A stretch of 64,000 nt of DNA. Source: Sphingomonas sp. PP-CE-3G-477 (GTDB lineage Bacteria; Pseudomonadota; Alphaproteobacteria; Sphingomonadales; Sphingomonadaceae). Shown here one piece after another: positions 1 through 9,366 of the stretch. The notes under the pieces are model-generated. The model was not told the origin of the DNA. It searched no databases and worked only from the letters and a program-made list of their open reading frames with translations. Numbering within the stretch: the first letter of the stretch is position 1; every line of letters begins with the position of its first letter. The position numbers and the translations under genes are program-made. The stretch spans positions 186,001-250,000 of the forward strand of contig NZ_QAOF01000002.1 of NCBI RefSeq assembly GCF_003050745.1. The letters are read 5' to 3'.

Positions 1-1308
1 GAGCATCGTCTCGATCAGCGGACGCTCGACCTCGCCGATCACGCGGTCGTACAGCGTGCCGTCGTCGAGTGCGGCGGGGTTCTCGCGGGCGATCCGCTCG
101 ATCAGCGCGCGAACGGCATGCGCGATATCGATGTCGGCGGCCTGGTCGATCGCTGTGGGCGTGCCGATCATCGTCCGGATCGCATCCGCGCCGATCACCT
201 CGTCGCGCGAGAGAACGGCCAGCCGGCGCATCAGATTTTCGAGCTCTCGGACATTGCCCGGCCAGTCGTGCGCGCCGAGCGCGGTGAGCGCGTCGCTGGC
301 GAGCTGCCGCCGGGGAAGCCCCTGCGCTGCTGCATGATCGAGAAAATGCCTGGCGAGCAAGGCGATATCCTGGCGACGTTCGCGTAACGGCGGCAGGACG
401 ATCGGCACGACGTTGAGGCGGTAGAACAGGTCTTCGCGGAACTGGCCGGTGGCGACCTGCGCCGCGAGATCGCGATTGGTCGCGGCGACGATGCGGACGT
501 CGACGCGGATCGTACGCGCGCCACCGACACTGGTGAACTCGCCCGATTGCAGGACGCGGAGCAGCCGGGTCTGCGCCTCCATCGGCATGTCGCCGATCTC
601 GTCGAGGAACAACGTGCCGCCTGAGGCCTGCTCGAACCGACCGGCGTTGCGCGCGGCCGCGCCGGTAAAAGCGCCGCGCTCATGCCCGAACAGTTCGGCC
701 TCGATCAGTTCGCGCGGGATCGCGGCCATGTTGATCGCGACGAACGGCGCCGCGCCGCGAGGGCCGAGATCGTGGATCGCGCGCGCGACGAGTTCCTTGC
801 CGGTGCCCGACTCGCCCGAGATGAGGATGGTCAGGTCGTTCGAAACGACGCGTGCGATGATCCGGTAGACGTCCTGCATCGCCGCCGAACGGCCGATGAG
901 CGGGAGAGCGCGGTCGGCATCATGCAGATCGTCTTCGGACGCCATGCCGCCTCGCGCGAGCGCACCAGTCACGGCGCGGGTAAGCACGTCGAGGTCGAAG
1001 GGCTTCGGGAGATATTCGTACGCACCGACCTCGGCCGCTCGCACCGCGGTGGTCAGCGTATTCTGCGCGGACAGGACGATGATCGGCAGCAACGGGAAGC
1101 GCGCCGCGACGTTGCGGACGTGATCGATCCCGTCGCCGTCGGGCAGAATCACGTCTGTGACGATGACGTCGGGCAAGGCGATTGCGAGCGCGCGTTCGAG
1201 CTGGGCGAGGCTGTCGGCGACGGTGACCTCGTGCCCGGCTCGGCGCAACGCCTGTGCGACGACGGTACGGATTGCGGCGTCGTCGTCGACGACCAGAACC
1301 GCACTCAT
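1..1308 (-). CDS. ntrC: Nitrogen response regulator NtrC (partial, C-terminus beyond window)
   Basis: NtrC is the sigma-54-dependent activator of the NtrB/NtrC two-component system that switches on ammonium assimilation when nitrogen is scarce. From the ATG at 1308 the frame stays open for 436 codons to the window edge. The receiver domain comes first, with an acidic pocket at residues 8-10 and the phospho-acceptor Asp at about 52 (TDVILPD). The AAA+ domain follows, with Walker A GESGTGKE and the sigma-54 contact loop GAFTGA (about + positions 655-675). The Fis-type helix-turn-helix must lie left of base 1, so the gene is cut by the window, not broken. Its start overlaps the ntrB stop in an ATGA, which implies coupled translation. 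Identification is secure from domain order and the NtrB partner. Confidence 0.95.
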   Translation of the reverse strand, partial: MSAVLVVDDDAAIRTVVAQALRRAGHEVTVADSLAQLERALAIALPDVIVTDVILPDGDGIDHVRNVAARFPLLPIIVLSAQNTLTTAVRAAEVGAYEYLPKPFDLDVLTRAVTGALARGGMASEDDLHDADRALPLIGRSAAMQDVYRIIARVVSNDLTILISGESGTGKELVARAIHDLGPRGAAPFVAINMAAIPRELIEAELFGHERGAFTGAAARNAGRFEQASGGTLFLDEIGDMPMEAQTRLLRVLQSGEFTSVGGARTIRVDVRIVAATNRDLAAQVATGQFREDLFYRLNVVPIVLPPLRERRQDIALLARHFLDHAAAQGLPRRQLASDALTALGAHDWPGNVRELENLMRRLAVLSRDEVIGADAIRTMIGTPTAIDQAADIDIAHAVRALIERIARENPAALDDGTLYDRVIGEVERPLIETML

Positions 1309-2369
1309 GACGCGGCTCTCGGCAACAGCAGGCGGAGGACGGTCATCTCGGGATTTCCTTCGCGGGCGTATTGGACGATGCCGCCCATGTCGCGCGTGAG
1401 CTTGTCGACGAGCGCGAGACCGAGCCCCTGCCCCTCGTGACGGCCGGACACGAACGGATCGAACAGGTGGTCGGCGATGTCGGCGGGGGCGCCCGGACCG
1501 TTATCGAAGATGCAGATCTCAATCGGCAGCGGCACGCGCGGCTTGCCCGGCGCGGCGCTGACGGTGATGCCGTGGCGATAGGCGGTCGTCATCACGAGCC
1601 GCGGCTCGCGTTCGTTTCTAACGGCTTCGCGCGCGTTCTTGAGCAGGTTTATGACGATCTGCAGCAGGGCATCTCGGTTGATCTGCGCCGGCGGGAGCGA
1701 AGGATCGAAGCGTTCCTCGATCGTGATTCCGCGCGCGAACCCGGCAAGGGCCAGCCGGCGGGCATGACCCAGCAGCGGATAGATGTTCTCGCTGGCGAGC
1801 GGCAGCGGCCGCGTGTCGCTGAAGTCCTGCATGCGGTCGATCAACGCGGCAATGCGGTCGACCTCCGTGACGATCAGCGTCGTCAGTTCGCCCGCGCCGA
1901 GCAACTGCGCGGCACCGCGGATGCCGGATAGCGGGTTCTTGATCTCGTGGGCGAGCATCGCGGCCGCGCCGACTGCCGCTCTCGCCCCGGCAGCCCGATC
2001 TGCTGAATGCCCCAGTCGCCGAGACGTCGCCGCGGCGTGGAGCGTGATAGCTCGCCAGCCGGGATAGTCCGCGATCTGCGTCTCGGCGAAATCGACGCGG
2101 ATCTTCACCCCGCGTGCGGTCGATATCTCGGTGTCGTAAACGGCCAGGCCGTGACCGTCGCGGTTACGCGGATCATCGGACGGCGGTATGATCGCATCGA
2201 GCGGTTGGCCGATCATCAACCGCTCGGACAGGTTCAGCAATTGCTCGGTGAGTGCGTTGGCATGCGCGACGCGGTGGTCTGGATCGACGACGACGACCGC
2301 GACCGGAAGCGCCGCGAACAGCTCCGCAAAGCCTGGCCCCCCCCGGGATTGCGTATCAGGCCGCTGCAA
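1305..2369 (-). CDS. ntrB: Nitrogen sensor histidine kinase NtrB
   Basis: NtrB is the cytoplasmic sensor kinase/phosphatase of the nitrogen two-component system; it phosphorylates NtrC and in other bacteria is controlled by PII. The 354-residue product has an N-terminal PAS-like sensor (about 15-110), the H-box [10 protein letters not shown] with the phosphorylated His at about 141, an N-box (LLKNAREAV) and a G-box ending in GQGLGLALV. There is no membrane segment. The assigned start is a TTG at 2369 that overlaps dusB by 14 bases. No better start lies before the PAS domain, so the first residues are uncertain. A run of eight C (2337-2344, G on the coding strand) falls in codons 9-12. The gene lies between dusB and ntrC in the order usual for alphaproteobacteria. 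Confidence 0.93.
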   Translation of the reverse strand: MQRPDTQSRGGPGFAELFAALPVAVVVVDPDHRVAHANALTEQLLNLSERLMIGQPLDAIIPPSDDPRNRDGHGLAVYDTEISTARGVKIRVDFAETQIADYPGWRAITLHAAATSRRLGHSADRAAGARAAVGAAAMLAHEIKNPLSGIRGAAQLLGAGELTTLIVTEVDRIAALIDRMQDFSDTRPLPLASENIYPLLGHARRLALAGFARGITIEERFDPSLPPAQINRDALLQIVINLLKNAREAVRNEREPRLVMTTAYRHGITVSAAPGKPRVPLPIEICIFDNGPGAPADIADHLFDPFVSGRHEGQGLGLALVDKLTRDMGGIVQYAREGNPEMTVLRLLLPRAAS

Positions 2370-3354
2370 GTTCGCGCCAGGGAGCGTAGAACTCGGCCAG
2401 CATTGCCTTGACCTGCTTGGGATCGGGGACCTGGTTCACCTTGTTGCGGAACTCCGCAGAACCGGGCAGCCCCTTGGTGTACCAGCCGATATGCTTCCGC
2501 GCCATGTTGACGCCGGTCTCGATCCCGTAATGTTCGAGCATCGCCTCGTAATGCCCTGCGATCGCGTCATATTGCTCGGTGATCGACGGGTCTTCGATAC
2601 GACGGCCGGTGGCGAACCATTCCATCACTTGGCCGAGCACCCACGGGCGGCCGTAGCTGCCCCGACCGATCATCAGGCCATCGGCCCCGGACTGGTCCAT
2701 CGCCGCCTCGGCATCCTCGATGGTGCAGATGTCGCCGTTGACGATCACCGGGACCGTGACCGCGTCCTTGACCTTCCGGACGAAGCCCCAGTCGGCGCTG
2801 CCCTTGTACATCTGATTGCGCGTGCGGCCGTGGACGGTGATCAGCTTGATGCCGAGGTCTTCGGCAATGCGCGCGAGATCGGGCGCGTTCAAGCTGTCGT
2901 GGCACCAGCCCATCCGCATCTTGAGCGTCACGGGGACGTCGACGGCTTTCACAGTAGCCTCGATGATCGCGCTGGCGAGCTTGGTGTCGCGCATCAGCGC
3001 CGAGCCCGCGTCGCCGTTGACGACTTTGCGCACCGGGCACCCCATGTTGATATCGATGATCGCCGCGCCGCGATCCTGGCTGAGCTTGGCGGCCTCGCCC
3101 ATCTCGTACGGGGTGCAGCCGATCAGCTGCATCGACACCGGCTCCTCGAGCCGATCCCACGCCGCCTTCTGCAACGACTGGCGCGTCTCGCGGATCGCAG
3201 CCTGGCTCGCCACCATCTCGGTGACGTTGAGGCCCGAGCCATAGCGTCGCACCAGCGTGCGGAACGGCATGTCGGTGACGCCGGTCATCGGTGCGAGCAC
3301 GACGGGGCTTCCGATCCGGACGGGACCGATCTGGATAGGGGCAAGGTTACGCAT
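2356..3354 (-). CDS. dusB: tRNA-dihydrouridine synthase DusB
   Basis: FMN-dependent enzyme that reduces specific uridines of tRNA to dihydrouridine. The 332-residue length is normal for DusB (also called NifR3 in older alphaproteobacterial work). The TIM-barrel starts with APMTGVTD near residue 21. The catalytic Cys is at about 106 in the NMGCPVRKV motif, and HGRTR and GRG follow as FMN/phosphate contacts. The start is an ATG at 3354. It is the first gene of the dusB-ntrB-ntrC unit and overlaps ntrB by 14 bases, an arrangement repeated across alphaproteobacteria. The 91-base gap to the divergent ispDF gene should hold both promoters. Confidence 0.95.
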   Translation of the reverse strand: MRNLAPIQIGPVRIGSPVVLAPMTGVTDMPFRTLVRRYGSGLNVTEMVASQAAIRETRQSLQKAAWDRLEEPVSMQLIGCTPYEMGEAAKLSQDRGAAIIDINMGCPVRKVVNGDAGSALMRDTKLASAIIEATVKAVDVPVTLKMRMGWCHDSLNAPDLARIAEDLGIKLITVHGRTRNQMYKGSADWGFVRKVKDAVTVPVIVNGDICTIEDAEAAMDQSGADGLMIGRGSYGRPWVLGQVMEWFATGRRIEDPSITEQYDAIAGHYEAMLEHYGIETGVNMARKHIGWYTKGLPGSAEFRNKVNQVPDPKQVKAMLAEFYAPWRELAAA

Positions 3355-3445
3355 GGATGTGCCTGAAAAAGAGGCATCCCTCTACCCCGTCCGGCGATTT
3401 TTCGCAAGACTGGCGAGCGTCGGGGCGAACCGCTAGGGCGCGGGG

Positions 3446-4597
3446 ATGACACAGGCACAGCGTATCGTCGCGATCATCGTCGCGGCCGGAACCGGCGTGC
3501 GCGCCGGGGGAGCGGTTCCCAAGCAATATGCGCGGATCGGCGGACGACCGATGATCGCCTATTCGCACGATGCGTTTGCCGCGCATCCCGCGATTGCCGA
3601 GACGATCGTCGTCGTGGCCGAAGGGCAGCAGGCGATGGCGGTCGACGCATTGGGGCGCGATGTGACGATCGTCGTCGGTGGTGCGACCCGGCGCGAGTCG
3701 GTCGCGAACGGGGTCGCGGCAGTCGGCGGTGCGACGCATGTGTTGATCCACGACGCCGCCCGCCCCTTCCTGCCTGCCGCGGTTATCGATTCGCTCGTCG
3801 CCGCCTTGAAGATTAGGGACGCGGCGATTCCGGTGCTCCCGGTGACCGATACGCTCGCGCGCGGCAGTGGCCTGCTGGGTGACATCGTGCCCCGCGCGGA
3901 CCTCAACCGGGTGCAAACTCCCCAGGCGTTTGCGGTGGAGGCACTCCGTGCCGCGCACGCGGTCTGGCCTGCCGATGAAGAGGCGACTGACGATGCGCAG
4001 ATGGTGCGACGGCTTGGCGTCGGCGTCGCGTTGGTGCAGGGCTCGGCGATGCTCGAGAAAGTCACCCATCCCGAAGATTTCGCGGCCGCCGAAGCGCGTG
4101 TCGCGTACGAGACCCGTACCGCGATGGGGTTCGACGTCCACCGCCTCGAAACCGGCGAGGAGCTCTGGCTCGGCGGCGTCCTGATTCCGCACGACAAGGG
4201 GCTGTCGGGGCATAGCGACGCCGACGTCGCGCTCCACGCGCTGACCGACGCGTTGCTGGGCACCATCGCGGCGGGCGATATCGGTACGCATTTCCCGCCG
4301 AGCGACCAGCAGTGGAAGGGCGCCGACTCTGCGCAATTCCTTCAGCACGCCGCCAAGCTCATCGCCGACAAGCATGGCCGGATCGATTTCGTCGACCTGA
4401 CGATCATGTGCGAGGCGCCGAAGATCGGCCCGCATCGCGCGGCGATGACTGCACGGATTGCCGACCTGCTCGGGCTCACGCTCGACCGGGTCAGCGTCAA
4501 GGCGACGACGACCGAACGACTTGGCTTCACCGGCCGCGGCGAGGGTATCGCCGCGCAGGCCGTTGCGACCATTCGCTTGCCCGGATCGCCGCTTTGA
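3446..4597 (+). CDS. ispDF: Bifunctional IspD/IspF of the non-mevalonate isoprenoid pathway
   Basis: Fusion of 2-C-methyl-D-erythritol 4-phosphate cytidylyltransferase (IspD) and 2-C-methyl-D-erythritol 2,4-cyclodiphosphate synthase (IspF), two non-consecutive steps of the MEP pathway. Residues 1 to about 220 carry the IspD nucleotide-binding loop AAGTGVRAGG with PKQY behind it, and the HDAARPF motif. The IspF half begins near 226 with the metal site MGFDVHRL, then SDADVALHALTDA and the C-terminal TTTERLGFTGRGEGI. Length (383 aa) matches other alphaproteobacterial fusions. The ATG at 3446 follows a GGGG stretch. The stop overlaps the next start in TTGA, so the following secreted protein is probably translated from the same message. 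Confidence 0.96.
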   Translation: MTQAQRIVAIIVAAGTGVRAGGAVPKQYARIGGRPMIAYSHDAFAAHPAIAETIVVVAEGQQAMAVDALGRDVTIVVGGATRRESVANGVAAVGGATHVLIHDAARPFLPAAVIDSLVAALKIRDAAIPVLPVTDTLARGSGLLGDIVPRADLNRVQTPQAFAVEALRAAHAVWPADEEATDDAQMVRRLGVGVALVQGSAMLEKVTHPEDFAAAEARVAYETRTAMGFDVHRLETGEELWLGGVLIPHDKGLSGHSDADVALHALTDALLGTIAAGDIGTHFPPSDQQWKGADSAQFLQHAAKLIADKHGRIDFVDLTIMCEAPKIGPHRAAMTARIADLLGLTLDRVSVKATTTERLGFTGRGEGIAAQAVATIRLPGSPL

Positions 4598-5118
4598 AGA
4601 TCGCAGCAGCGCTTGCCGGGATCGCCCTCCTCGCCAGTCCGGCAGTGGCGCAACAGCGCTGCATCACCGGGCCCGAGGCCGAATCGCTAACGCTCGTCGC
4701 GATGCCCGACATCCTACGCGAGACCGGGCGCGTCTGTGCGGCGCAGCTTCCCGCTGCCAGCCTCATCCGGCGGCAGTCGAGTGCGCTGATCGACCGTTAT
4801 CAGATCGAGTCCGACCGGGCTTGGCCAGCGGCGCGCGCGGCGATCGTCAAGCTTAGCGACCCCGCGGTCGACTCGATGCTTGATTCGGAGTTTGCGCGAC
4901 CGTTGCTGACGACCTTGCTGGTGCCGCAGATCGTCGGACGGATCGCCACGCGCGATTGCGGGACGATCGACCGGATGGTGACGCTGCTCCAGCCCTTGCC
5001 ACCGCGCAACACCGCGGGCATCGTCGTCGAGACGTTGCGGTACCTCAAATCCCAAAAGTCGCGCAGCGGTGATATCGCCGCGGTGGCGATGCTGCTCTGC
5101 CCGGTGGAGACTCGCTGA
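4594..5118 (+). CDS. Predicted secreted protein, function unknown
   Basis: I do not recognise this family. Starting at the TTG at 4594, which overlaps the ispDF stop, the 174-residue product opens with a clear Sec signal peptide (a short basic start, ALAGIALLASPAVA, cleavage expected after AVAQ). The mature part is helical and has cysteines near both ends (QRCITG, RVCAAQ, RDCGT, LLCPVE), which suggests a disulphide-linked periplasmic protein. A longer in-frame extension from 4312 lies wholly inside ispDF and is rejected. The stop overlaps the cinA start (TGATG), placing it between an isoprenoid gene and pncC in one operon. That placement gives no clear functional hint. Confidence 0.75.
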   Translation: MKIAAALAGIALLASPAVAQQRCITGPEAESLTLVAMPDILRETGRVCAAQLPAASLIRRQSSALIDRYQIESDRAWPAARAAIVKLSDPAVDSMLDSEFARPLLTTLLVPQIVGRIATRDCGTIDRMVTLLQPLPPRNTAGIVVETLRYLKSQKSRSGDIAAVAMLLCPVETR

Positions 5119-5633
5119 TGGACACGATCCTTCCCGCCGAACTGGTCGACGCCGCGCGCAAGGTGGTCGAGCAGAACCGCGCGATCGGCCGCAGGGTGGC
5201 AGTCGCCGAAAGCTGCACTGGCGGGCTAGTCGCCGCCGCACTGACCGAGATCCCGGGATCGTCCGACGTGTTCGAGGTCGGCTTCGTCACCTATTCGAAC
5301 GCCGCCAAGCTCGGCGTGCTGAAGATCAGTTCGGACGTGCTCGAAACGTTCGGCGCGGTCTCGATCGCAGTCGCGTGGAGCATGGCGCAGGCCGCGCTCA
5401 AGCAGTCGGGCGCTGATATCGCCGTTGCGATCACCGGCGTTGCAGGCCCCGGTGGCGGTTCGCTTAAGAAGCCGGTCGGCACCGTGGTTTTCGGTCGCGC
5501 CGAGAAGGGTCGCGACCCGTCCGATGTCCATGCCGATCGCAAGGACTTCGGCGATCTCGGCCGTGGTGGTATCCGGCTTCAGGCAGCGTTGTGCGCGCTC
5601 GAACTCTTGTTGCCGGACGCTTCGGCGCCGTAA
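5118..5633 (+). CDS. pncC: CinA C-terminal family / nicotinamide-nucleotide amidohydrolase PncC
   Basis: A stand-alone CinA C-terminal domain of 171 residues, the form known as PncC. It deamidates nicotinamide mononucleotide to nicotinate mononucleotide in NAD recycling. The family signature AESCTGGLVAAALT is at about 30-43, with the later ITGVAGPGGG and KPVGTV motifs. The N-terminal COG1058 domain of long CinA proteins is absent, as is common in proteobacteria. The ATG at 5118 shares its A with the stop of the preceding secreted protein. The 3' end overlaps the convergent ratA-like gene by 55 bases (5579-5633), so the two messages are antisense there. Confidence 0.9.
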   Translation: MDTILPAELVDAARKVVEQNRAIGRRVAVAESCTGGLVAAALTEIPGSSDVFEVGFVTYSNAAKLGVLKISSDVLETFGAVSIAVAWSMAQAALKQSGADIAVAITGVAGPGGGSLKKPVGTVVFGRAEKGRDPSDVHADRKDFGDLGRGGIRLQAALCALELLLPDASAP

Positions 5634-6052
5634 AGCTCGGCGGCGCGGGTCTCGAACGCGCCGATCATCTTGCGCAGTGCAGCGCCGAACACCTGGCCCG
5701 CGATCATCTCGAACATCCGGTTCTTGAACGCGAAGTCGACGGTGAAGTCGACCGCGCAGCCTTGCAGCTCGGGTCGGAAATGCCATTCGTTGCGCAGATA
5801 CTTGAGCGGCCCGTCGACGTAATCGACGTTGAGTTCGCTCGGCCGGACCTTCTGCACGCGCGACGTGAACGTCTCGCGCAGGCCCTTGAAGCCGACGATC
5901 ATGTCAGCGAGTGTCTCTGTTTCGCTGTTCGAGCGCACGCGCATCGCGCTGACCCAGGGCAGGAACTCGGCATAGCGACCGACATCGGCCACCAGGTCGA
6001 ACATCTGCTCAGGCGTATAGGGCAAATGGCGCGTTTCCGAATGCTTCGGCAT
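5579..6052 (-). CDS. RatA/COQ10-type START-domain protein (ubiquinone-binding)
   Basis: Member of the polyketide cyclase/START family that includes yeast Coq10 and bacterial RatA. Family knowledge points to a ubiquinone-binding chaperone role for the alphaproteobacterial branch; the RatA name comes from a disputed ribosome-association activity in E. coli. The 157-residue protein opens with the usual HLPYTPEQMFDLVADV and contains FTSRV and NEWHFRP strands. It begins one base inside the lipA stop (TGATG), so lipA and this gene are co-transcribed, a frequent alphaproteobacterial pairing. Its last 55 bases are convergent with pncC. A toxin role is not supported, because no antitoxin partner is adjacent. 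Confidence 0.85.
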   Translation of the reverse strand: MPKHSETRHLPYTPEQMFDLVADVGRYAEFLPWVSAMRVRSNSETETLADMIVGFKGLRETFTSRVQKVRPSELNVDYVDGPLKYLRNEWHFRPELQGCAVDFTVDFAFKNRMFEMIAGQVFGAALRKMIGAFETRAAELYGAEASGNKSSSAHNAA

Positions 6053-6975
6053 CAGATGCGCGCGACGCCCAGCTTGGCATCGCGATTCGCACGCAACCGT
6101 TCGAAGTCGTCGCCGGCGTGATAGCTCGACCGCGTCAGCGGCGACGATGCGACCAGCAGGAAGCCCTTCGCGCGCGCGATCGAGGCATAGGCGTCGAATG
6201 CCTTGGGCGGCACGAACTCGGCGACTTTCGCGTGACGCGGCGTTGGCTGGAGATACTGACCCATCGTCAGGAAATCGATGTCGGCGCAGCGCATGTCGTC
6301 CATCACCTGATGGATCTCCAGACGCTCCTCGCCGAGCCCGAGCATCACGCCGGACTTGGTGAAGATCGACGGATCGTGCTTCTTCACGCTCTCCAGCAGC
6401 CGCAACGACGCGTAGTAGCGCGCGCCGGGGCGGATCGTCGGATACAGCCGCGGCACCGTCTCGAGGTTGTGGTTGTAGACGTCGGGGCGCGCCTCGACGA
6501 TCGACTCGATCGCCGCCTGCGCCTTGTTGCGGAAGTCGGGCGTGAGGATCTCGATCGTCGTCGTCGGGTTCGACGCACGGATCGCCTGGATCACCTTCAC
6601 GAACTGCGACGCACCGCCATCGGGGAGGTCGTCACGATCGACCGAGGTGATGACGATGTGGTTGAGGCCCATCTGCGCGGCCGCATCGGCGACGTTCTGC
6701 GGCTCCATCCGATCGACCGCCCGCGGCATGCCGGTCTTGACGTTGCAGAACGCGCACGCCCTCGTGCAAGTGTCCCCAAGGATCATGACTGTCGCGTGCT
6801 TCTTCGACCAGCATTCGCCGATGTTCGGGCACGCTGCCTCTTCGCACACCGTGGTCAGACTTTTCGATCGCATCAGTTCGCGCGTCTTGGCGAAACCGGT
6901 GGAGGTCGGCGCCTTGACGCGGATCCAGTCGGGCTTGCGCGCGCGCGGTACGGCGATCGGGGTCATCTCGTTCAT
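6052..6975 (-). CDS. lipA: Lipoyl synthase
   Basis: Radical-SAM enzyme that inserts two sulphur atoms into octanoyl-carrier protein domains to make lipoate, the cofactor of pyruvate dehydrogenase (encoded in this window at 52982-55464). The auxiliary cluster cysteines are [12 protein letters not shown] (about 44, 49, 55) and the radical-SAM cysteines are CTRACAFC (about 70, 74, 77). The C-terminal RSSYHAG motif is also present. The start at 6975 (MNEMTP, 307 aa) is chosen over the upstream ATG at 7017, because the family normally begins shortly before the RKPDW segment and the extra 14 residues look non-homologous. It overlaps the ratA-like gene by one base. Confidence 0.95.
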   Translation of the reverse strand: MNEMTPIAVPRARKPDWIRVKAPTSTGFAKTRELMRSKSLTTVCEEAACPNIGECWSKKHATVMILGDTCTRACAFCNVKTGMPRAVDRMEPQNVADAAAQMGLNHIVITSVDRDDLPDGGASQFVKVIQAIRASNPTTTIEILTPDFRNKAQAAIESIVEARPDVYNHNLETVPRLYPTIRPGARYYASLRLLESVKKHDPSIFTKSGVMLGLGEERLEIHQVMDDMRCADIDFLTMGQYLQPTPRHAKVAEFVPPKAFDAYASIARAKGFLLVASSPLTRSSYHAGDDFERLRANRDAKLGVARI

Positions 6976-7129
6976 GAGCGCGAGATAGCGATCCCTGCTA
7001 CCCGAGACAACATACATGCGGTTACGTGGGCGATATCATCGGTTTGTTCGGCGACAGTTTGCGGAGCAGACTTGCCGCATGTCGCGGTGGCGAGGCTCCG
7101 ATTATCCGGAACCCCCCAGGCACGCGTGA

Positions 7130-7903
7130 TTATAGACCGAGAGCCTTTTTCGCGACTTTTACGACGGCCGGATCGATCGGCGGCGGCGTCATCGACACGC
7201 CGGCTTCGAGGCGGTCGGCGATCAGCGTCAGCGCTGCGATCCGGGCCGCCTTCTTGTCGTTGCCGTCTATAACGGTCCACGGCGCGGTCGCAGTATCGGT
7301 GCGGGCGAACATCTCGGCCATCGCCTCGAGATAGTCCTTCCGTCGCGACCGGTTGTGATAATCGTCGAGGCCGGTCTTCCAATGCTTCCATGGATCGTCG
7401 AGCCGTGCCTTGAGCCGTCGGTCCTGTTCCTTCTGCGTGGTGTGAACGAACAGCTTGATGAGGGTGGTGCCGCTCTCGACCTGCTGCGCCTCGAACGCGT
7501 TGATCTCGTCATAGCCGTGGCGCCATTCGGTCTCGCTTGCGAACCCCTCGACGCGCTCGACCAGAACGCGACCGTACCAACTGCGGTCGAAGATCGCGAT
7601 GTTGCCGTCGGCCGGTAGTCGGTTCCAGAAGCGCCAGAGGAAATGGTGCGCCTTCTCGTCCGCGGTCGGCGCGGCGATCGGCCAGACCTTGTAGTTGCGC
7701 GGGTCCCATTCGGCGGAGAGACGCTGGATGATGCCGCCCTTGCCCGCGGCATCCCAACCCTCGAACATCACGATCGCGCTCTTGCCCGCGACGATGTGCG
7801 CGACCTGGATGTGTTCGAGGCGCTTTTGCAGCGCGGCGAGGTCGTGCTTGTACTTGCCATCGTACTCGTCGCCGGCTTCGTAGTCGGCCAGGTGTATCGT
7901 CAT
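7130..7903 (-). CDS. ppk2: Polyphosphate kinase 2
   Basis: PPK2-family enzyme, which uses polyphosphate to phosphorylate nucleotides (class-dependent: NDP or NMP) or runs in reverse. It is a 257-residue single-domain protein of the P-loop kinase fold. Walker A lies in EGWDAAGKGG (about 48-57), Walker B in IFDRSWYGR (Asp about 106), and a lid region rich in Arg follows (about 160-195, including NRSRRKDY). A single domain of this length fits class I or III; I cannot assign the substrate from sequence alone. It overlaps the stop of the upstream APC permease by four bases (ATGA), so the two are coupled. ppx and ppk1 lie 5 kb away. Confidence 0.9.
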   Translation of the reverse strand: MTIHLADYEAGDEYDGKYKHDLAALQKRLEHIQVAHIVAGKSAIVMFEGWDAAGKGGIIQRLSAEWDPRNYKVWPIAAPTADEKAHHFLWRFWNRLPADGNIAIFDRSWYGRVLVERVEGFASETEWRHGYDEINAFEAQQVESGTTLIKLFVHTTQKEQDRRLKARLDDPWKHWKTGLDDYHNRSRRKDYLEAMAEMFARTDTATAPWTVIDGNDKKAARIAALTLIADRLEAGVSMTPPPIDPAVVKVAKKALGL

Positions 7904-9300
7904 GCATCACGCTCCGTCGCAAGGGTCGGGATCTGAACGTTCCAGGCGCCGCGACGACGCAGGACGAACCAATAATAGGCGATCGACAGCAGGATCTGCG
8001 CGGCCGTCATGATCAGGCCGGGGCGCCCCTCGTCCAGATCGAGCCAGCTCGTCCAACAGACATAGCCGAGCGCGAGCAGTGTCACGACCGGAGCAAGCGG
8101 GTATAACGGCATCTGGTAGGGTGCATGGGCGGTCTGGCCGGTACGCCTGCCGACCATCGCCGCGACGCAGATCCCTGCGCAGATCGCGACGAGGCCGGTG
8201 CCGCTGAGCACGAGCAGCAACTGGAGCGGCAGAAAGCACGCGACGATCCCGAACCCGCCGACCAGCAGCGTGCCGACCCAGGGGGAGCCGAACTTCGGGT
8301 GGACCTGCGTCATCCATTGGTCGAGTGGACGCCCCCAGCTTCCGTCACGCGCGGTGCCGTAGAAGAAGCGCGCACAGGCAAGGATGCAGGCGATCACCGC
8401 GTTGACGATCGCGACGACGACGCCGATTGAGATCCAGTTTGCCATCGCGGTGCCGCTGCGCAGGGCGACGAGCAGGCCGAACGGGTCGCTGGCGGTAAGC
8501 GTGGCGTGGAGATCGGGCGCGCCAACGAGGACCGCCACGATCGGGATGCCTTCGAACAGAAGCGTGAGTGCGAGCGAGGCCATGATCGCGCGGGCGATCA
8601 GCCGGGGGGCGTCCAGCATCTCCTCGCCGAAATACACCGCGGCGCCGTAGCCGTTGAGCGCGAAGATCGCGATCGAGGTGGCGAGGCCGATCGAAGCGGC
8701 GGACGCGGGGACGAGCGCAGCCTCTTGCGGCATCACCGGGTGGAGCAGGAGGTCGCCGATTGGACGGACGGTATCGGCGAACCCGAGCCAGACGACCGCG
8801 CCGATCGTCAGCATCTCGACCAACAGGAAGAGCCCGGTGAGCCAGGCGTTGACGCGGATCTGGAGGATCGCCACGAGCGTCGACCCTGCGACCACGGCAA
8901 TCGCGATGGGGATCTGCGGCAGGCCGGGGACGAGCGCGCCGAGCACCGCGCTGACGCCGAGCCCTGCGACCGGCGGGAAGAGCAGGTTGTTGAAGACGTT
9001 GACGCCGAGCATGACGAACCCCGCCATCGGTCCGAGCGTGTGCGCGACCGCGACATACTCGCCGCCCGCGACCGGCCATGCGGAGGAGAGCTCGGCATAG
9101 ACGAACGCCGTCGCGACGCAGACGAGCCCGGCGATCAGCGTCGCCCACACCGCACCGGTGCCGGCGACCTGAAGCATCCCGGGGACAATGACGAACACCG
9201 ACGATGCGGGGGTAGCGACGGAGAGCGTGAGGAACAGGACGCCCGTGACGCCGAGGCTGCGGACGAGGCTTGGCGCCGATGTCATCTGATCGTCGCGCAT
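7900..9300 (-). CDS. APC-superfamily amino acid/polyamine permease
   Basis: Inner-membrane secondary transporter of the amino acid-polyamine-organocation superfamily. The 466-residue protein has about twelve hydrophobic segments and the family's first-helix pattern (LFLTLSVATPASS, near residues 22-34) with the broken helix that binds the substrate amine and carboxylate. The substrate cannot be told from sequence. The ATG at 9300 has an AGGGG ribosome site seven bases upstream; an alternative ATG lies five codons in. The stop overlaps the ppk2 start. Co-transcription of a permease with PPK2 is unexplained. Confidence 0.85.
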   Translation of the reverse strand: MRDDQMTSAPSLVRSLGVTGVLFLTLSVATPASSVFVIVPGMLQVAGTGAVWATLIAGLVCVATAFVYAELSSAWPVAGGEYVAVAHTLGPMAGFVMLGVNVFNNLLFPPVAGLGVSAVLGALVPGLPQIPIAIAVVAGSTLVAILQIRVNAWLTGLFLLVEMLTIGAVVWLGFADTVRPIGDLLLHPVMPQEAALVPASAASIGLATSIAIFALNGYGAAVYFGEEMLDAPRLIARAIMASLALTLLFEGIPIVAVLVGAPDLHATLTASDPFGLLVALRSGTAMANWISIGVVVAIVNAVIACILACARFFYGTARDGSWGRPLDQWMTQVHPKFGSPWVGTLLVGGFGIVACFLPLQLLLVLSGTGLVAICAGICVAAMVGRRTGQTAHAPYQMPLYPLAPVVTLLALGYVCWTSWLDLDEGRPGLIMTAAQILLSIAYYWFVLRRRGAWNVQIPTLATERDA

Positions 9301-9366
9301 GCCAACCCCTTAGCCCTCATGCGTATTTGCATGGTTGAGGGGGTTGAGGAAGCGTGGGACGTCTTT

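Noticed and set aside
1..1308. ntrC and purF looked incomplete
   Set aside because: They are cut by the window edges; the visible parts contain no stop or frameshift.
5579..6052. Toxin-antitoxin module (RatA)
   Set aside because: No partner gene; position behind lipA and family features fit the COQ10-like role.
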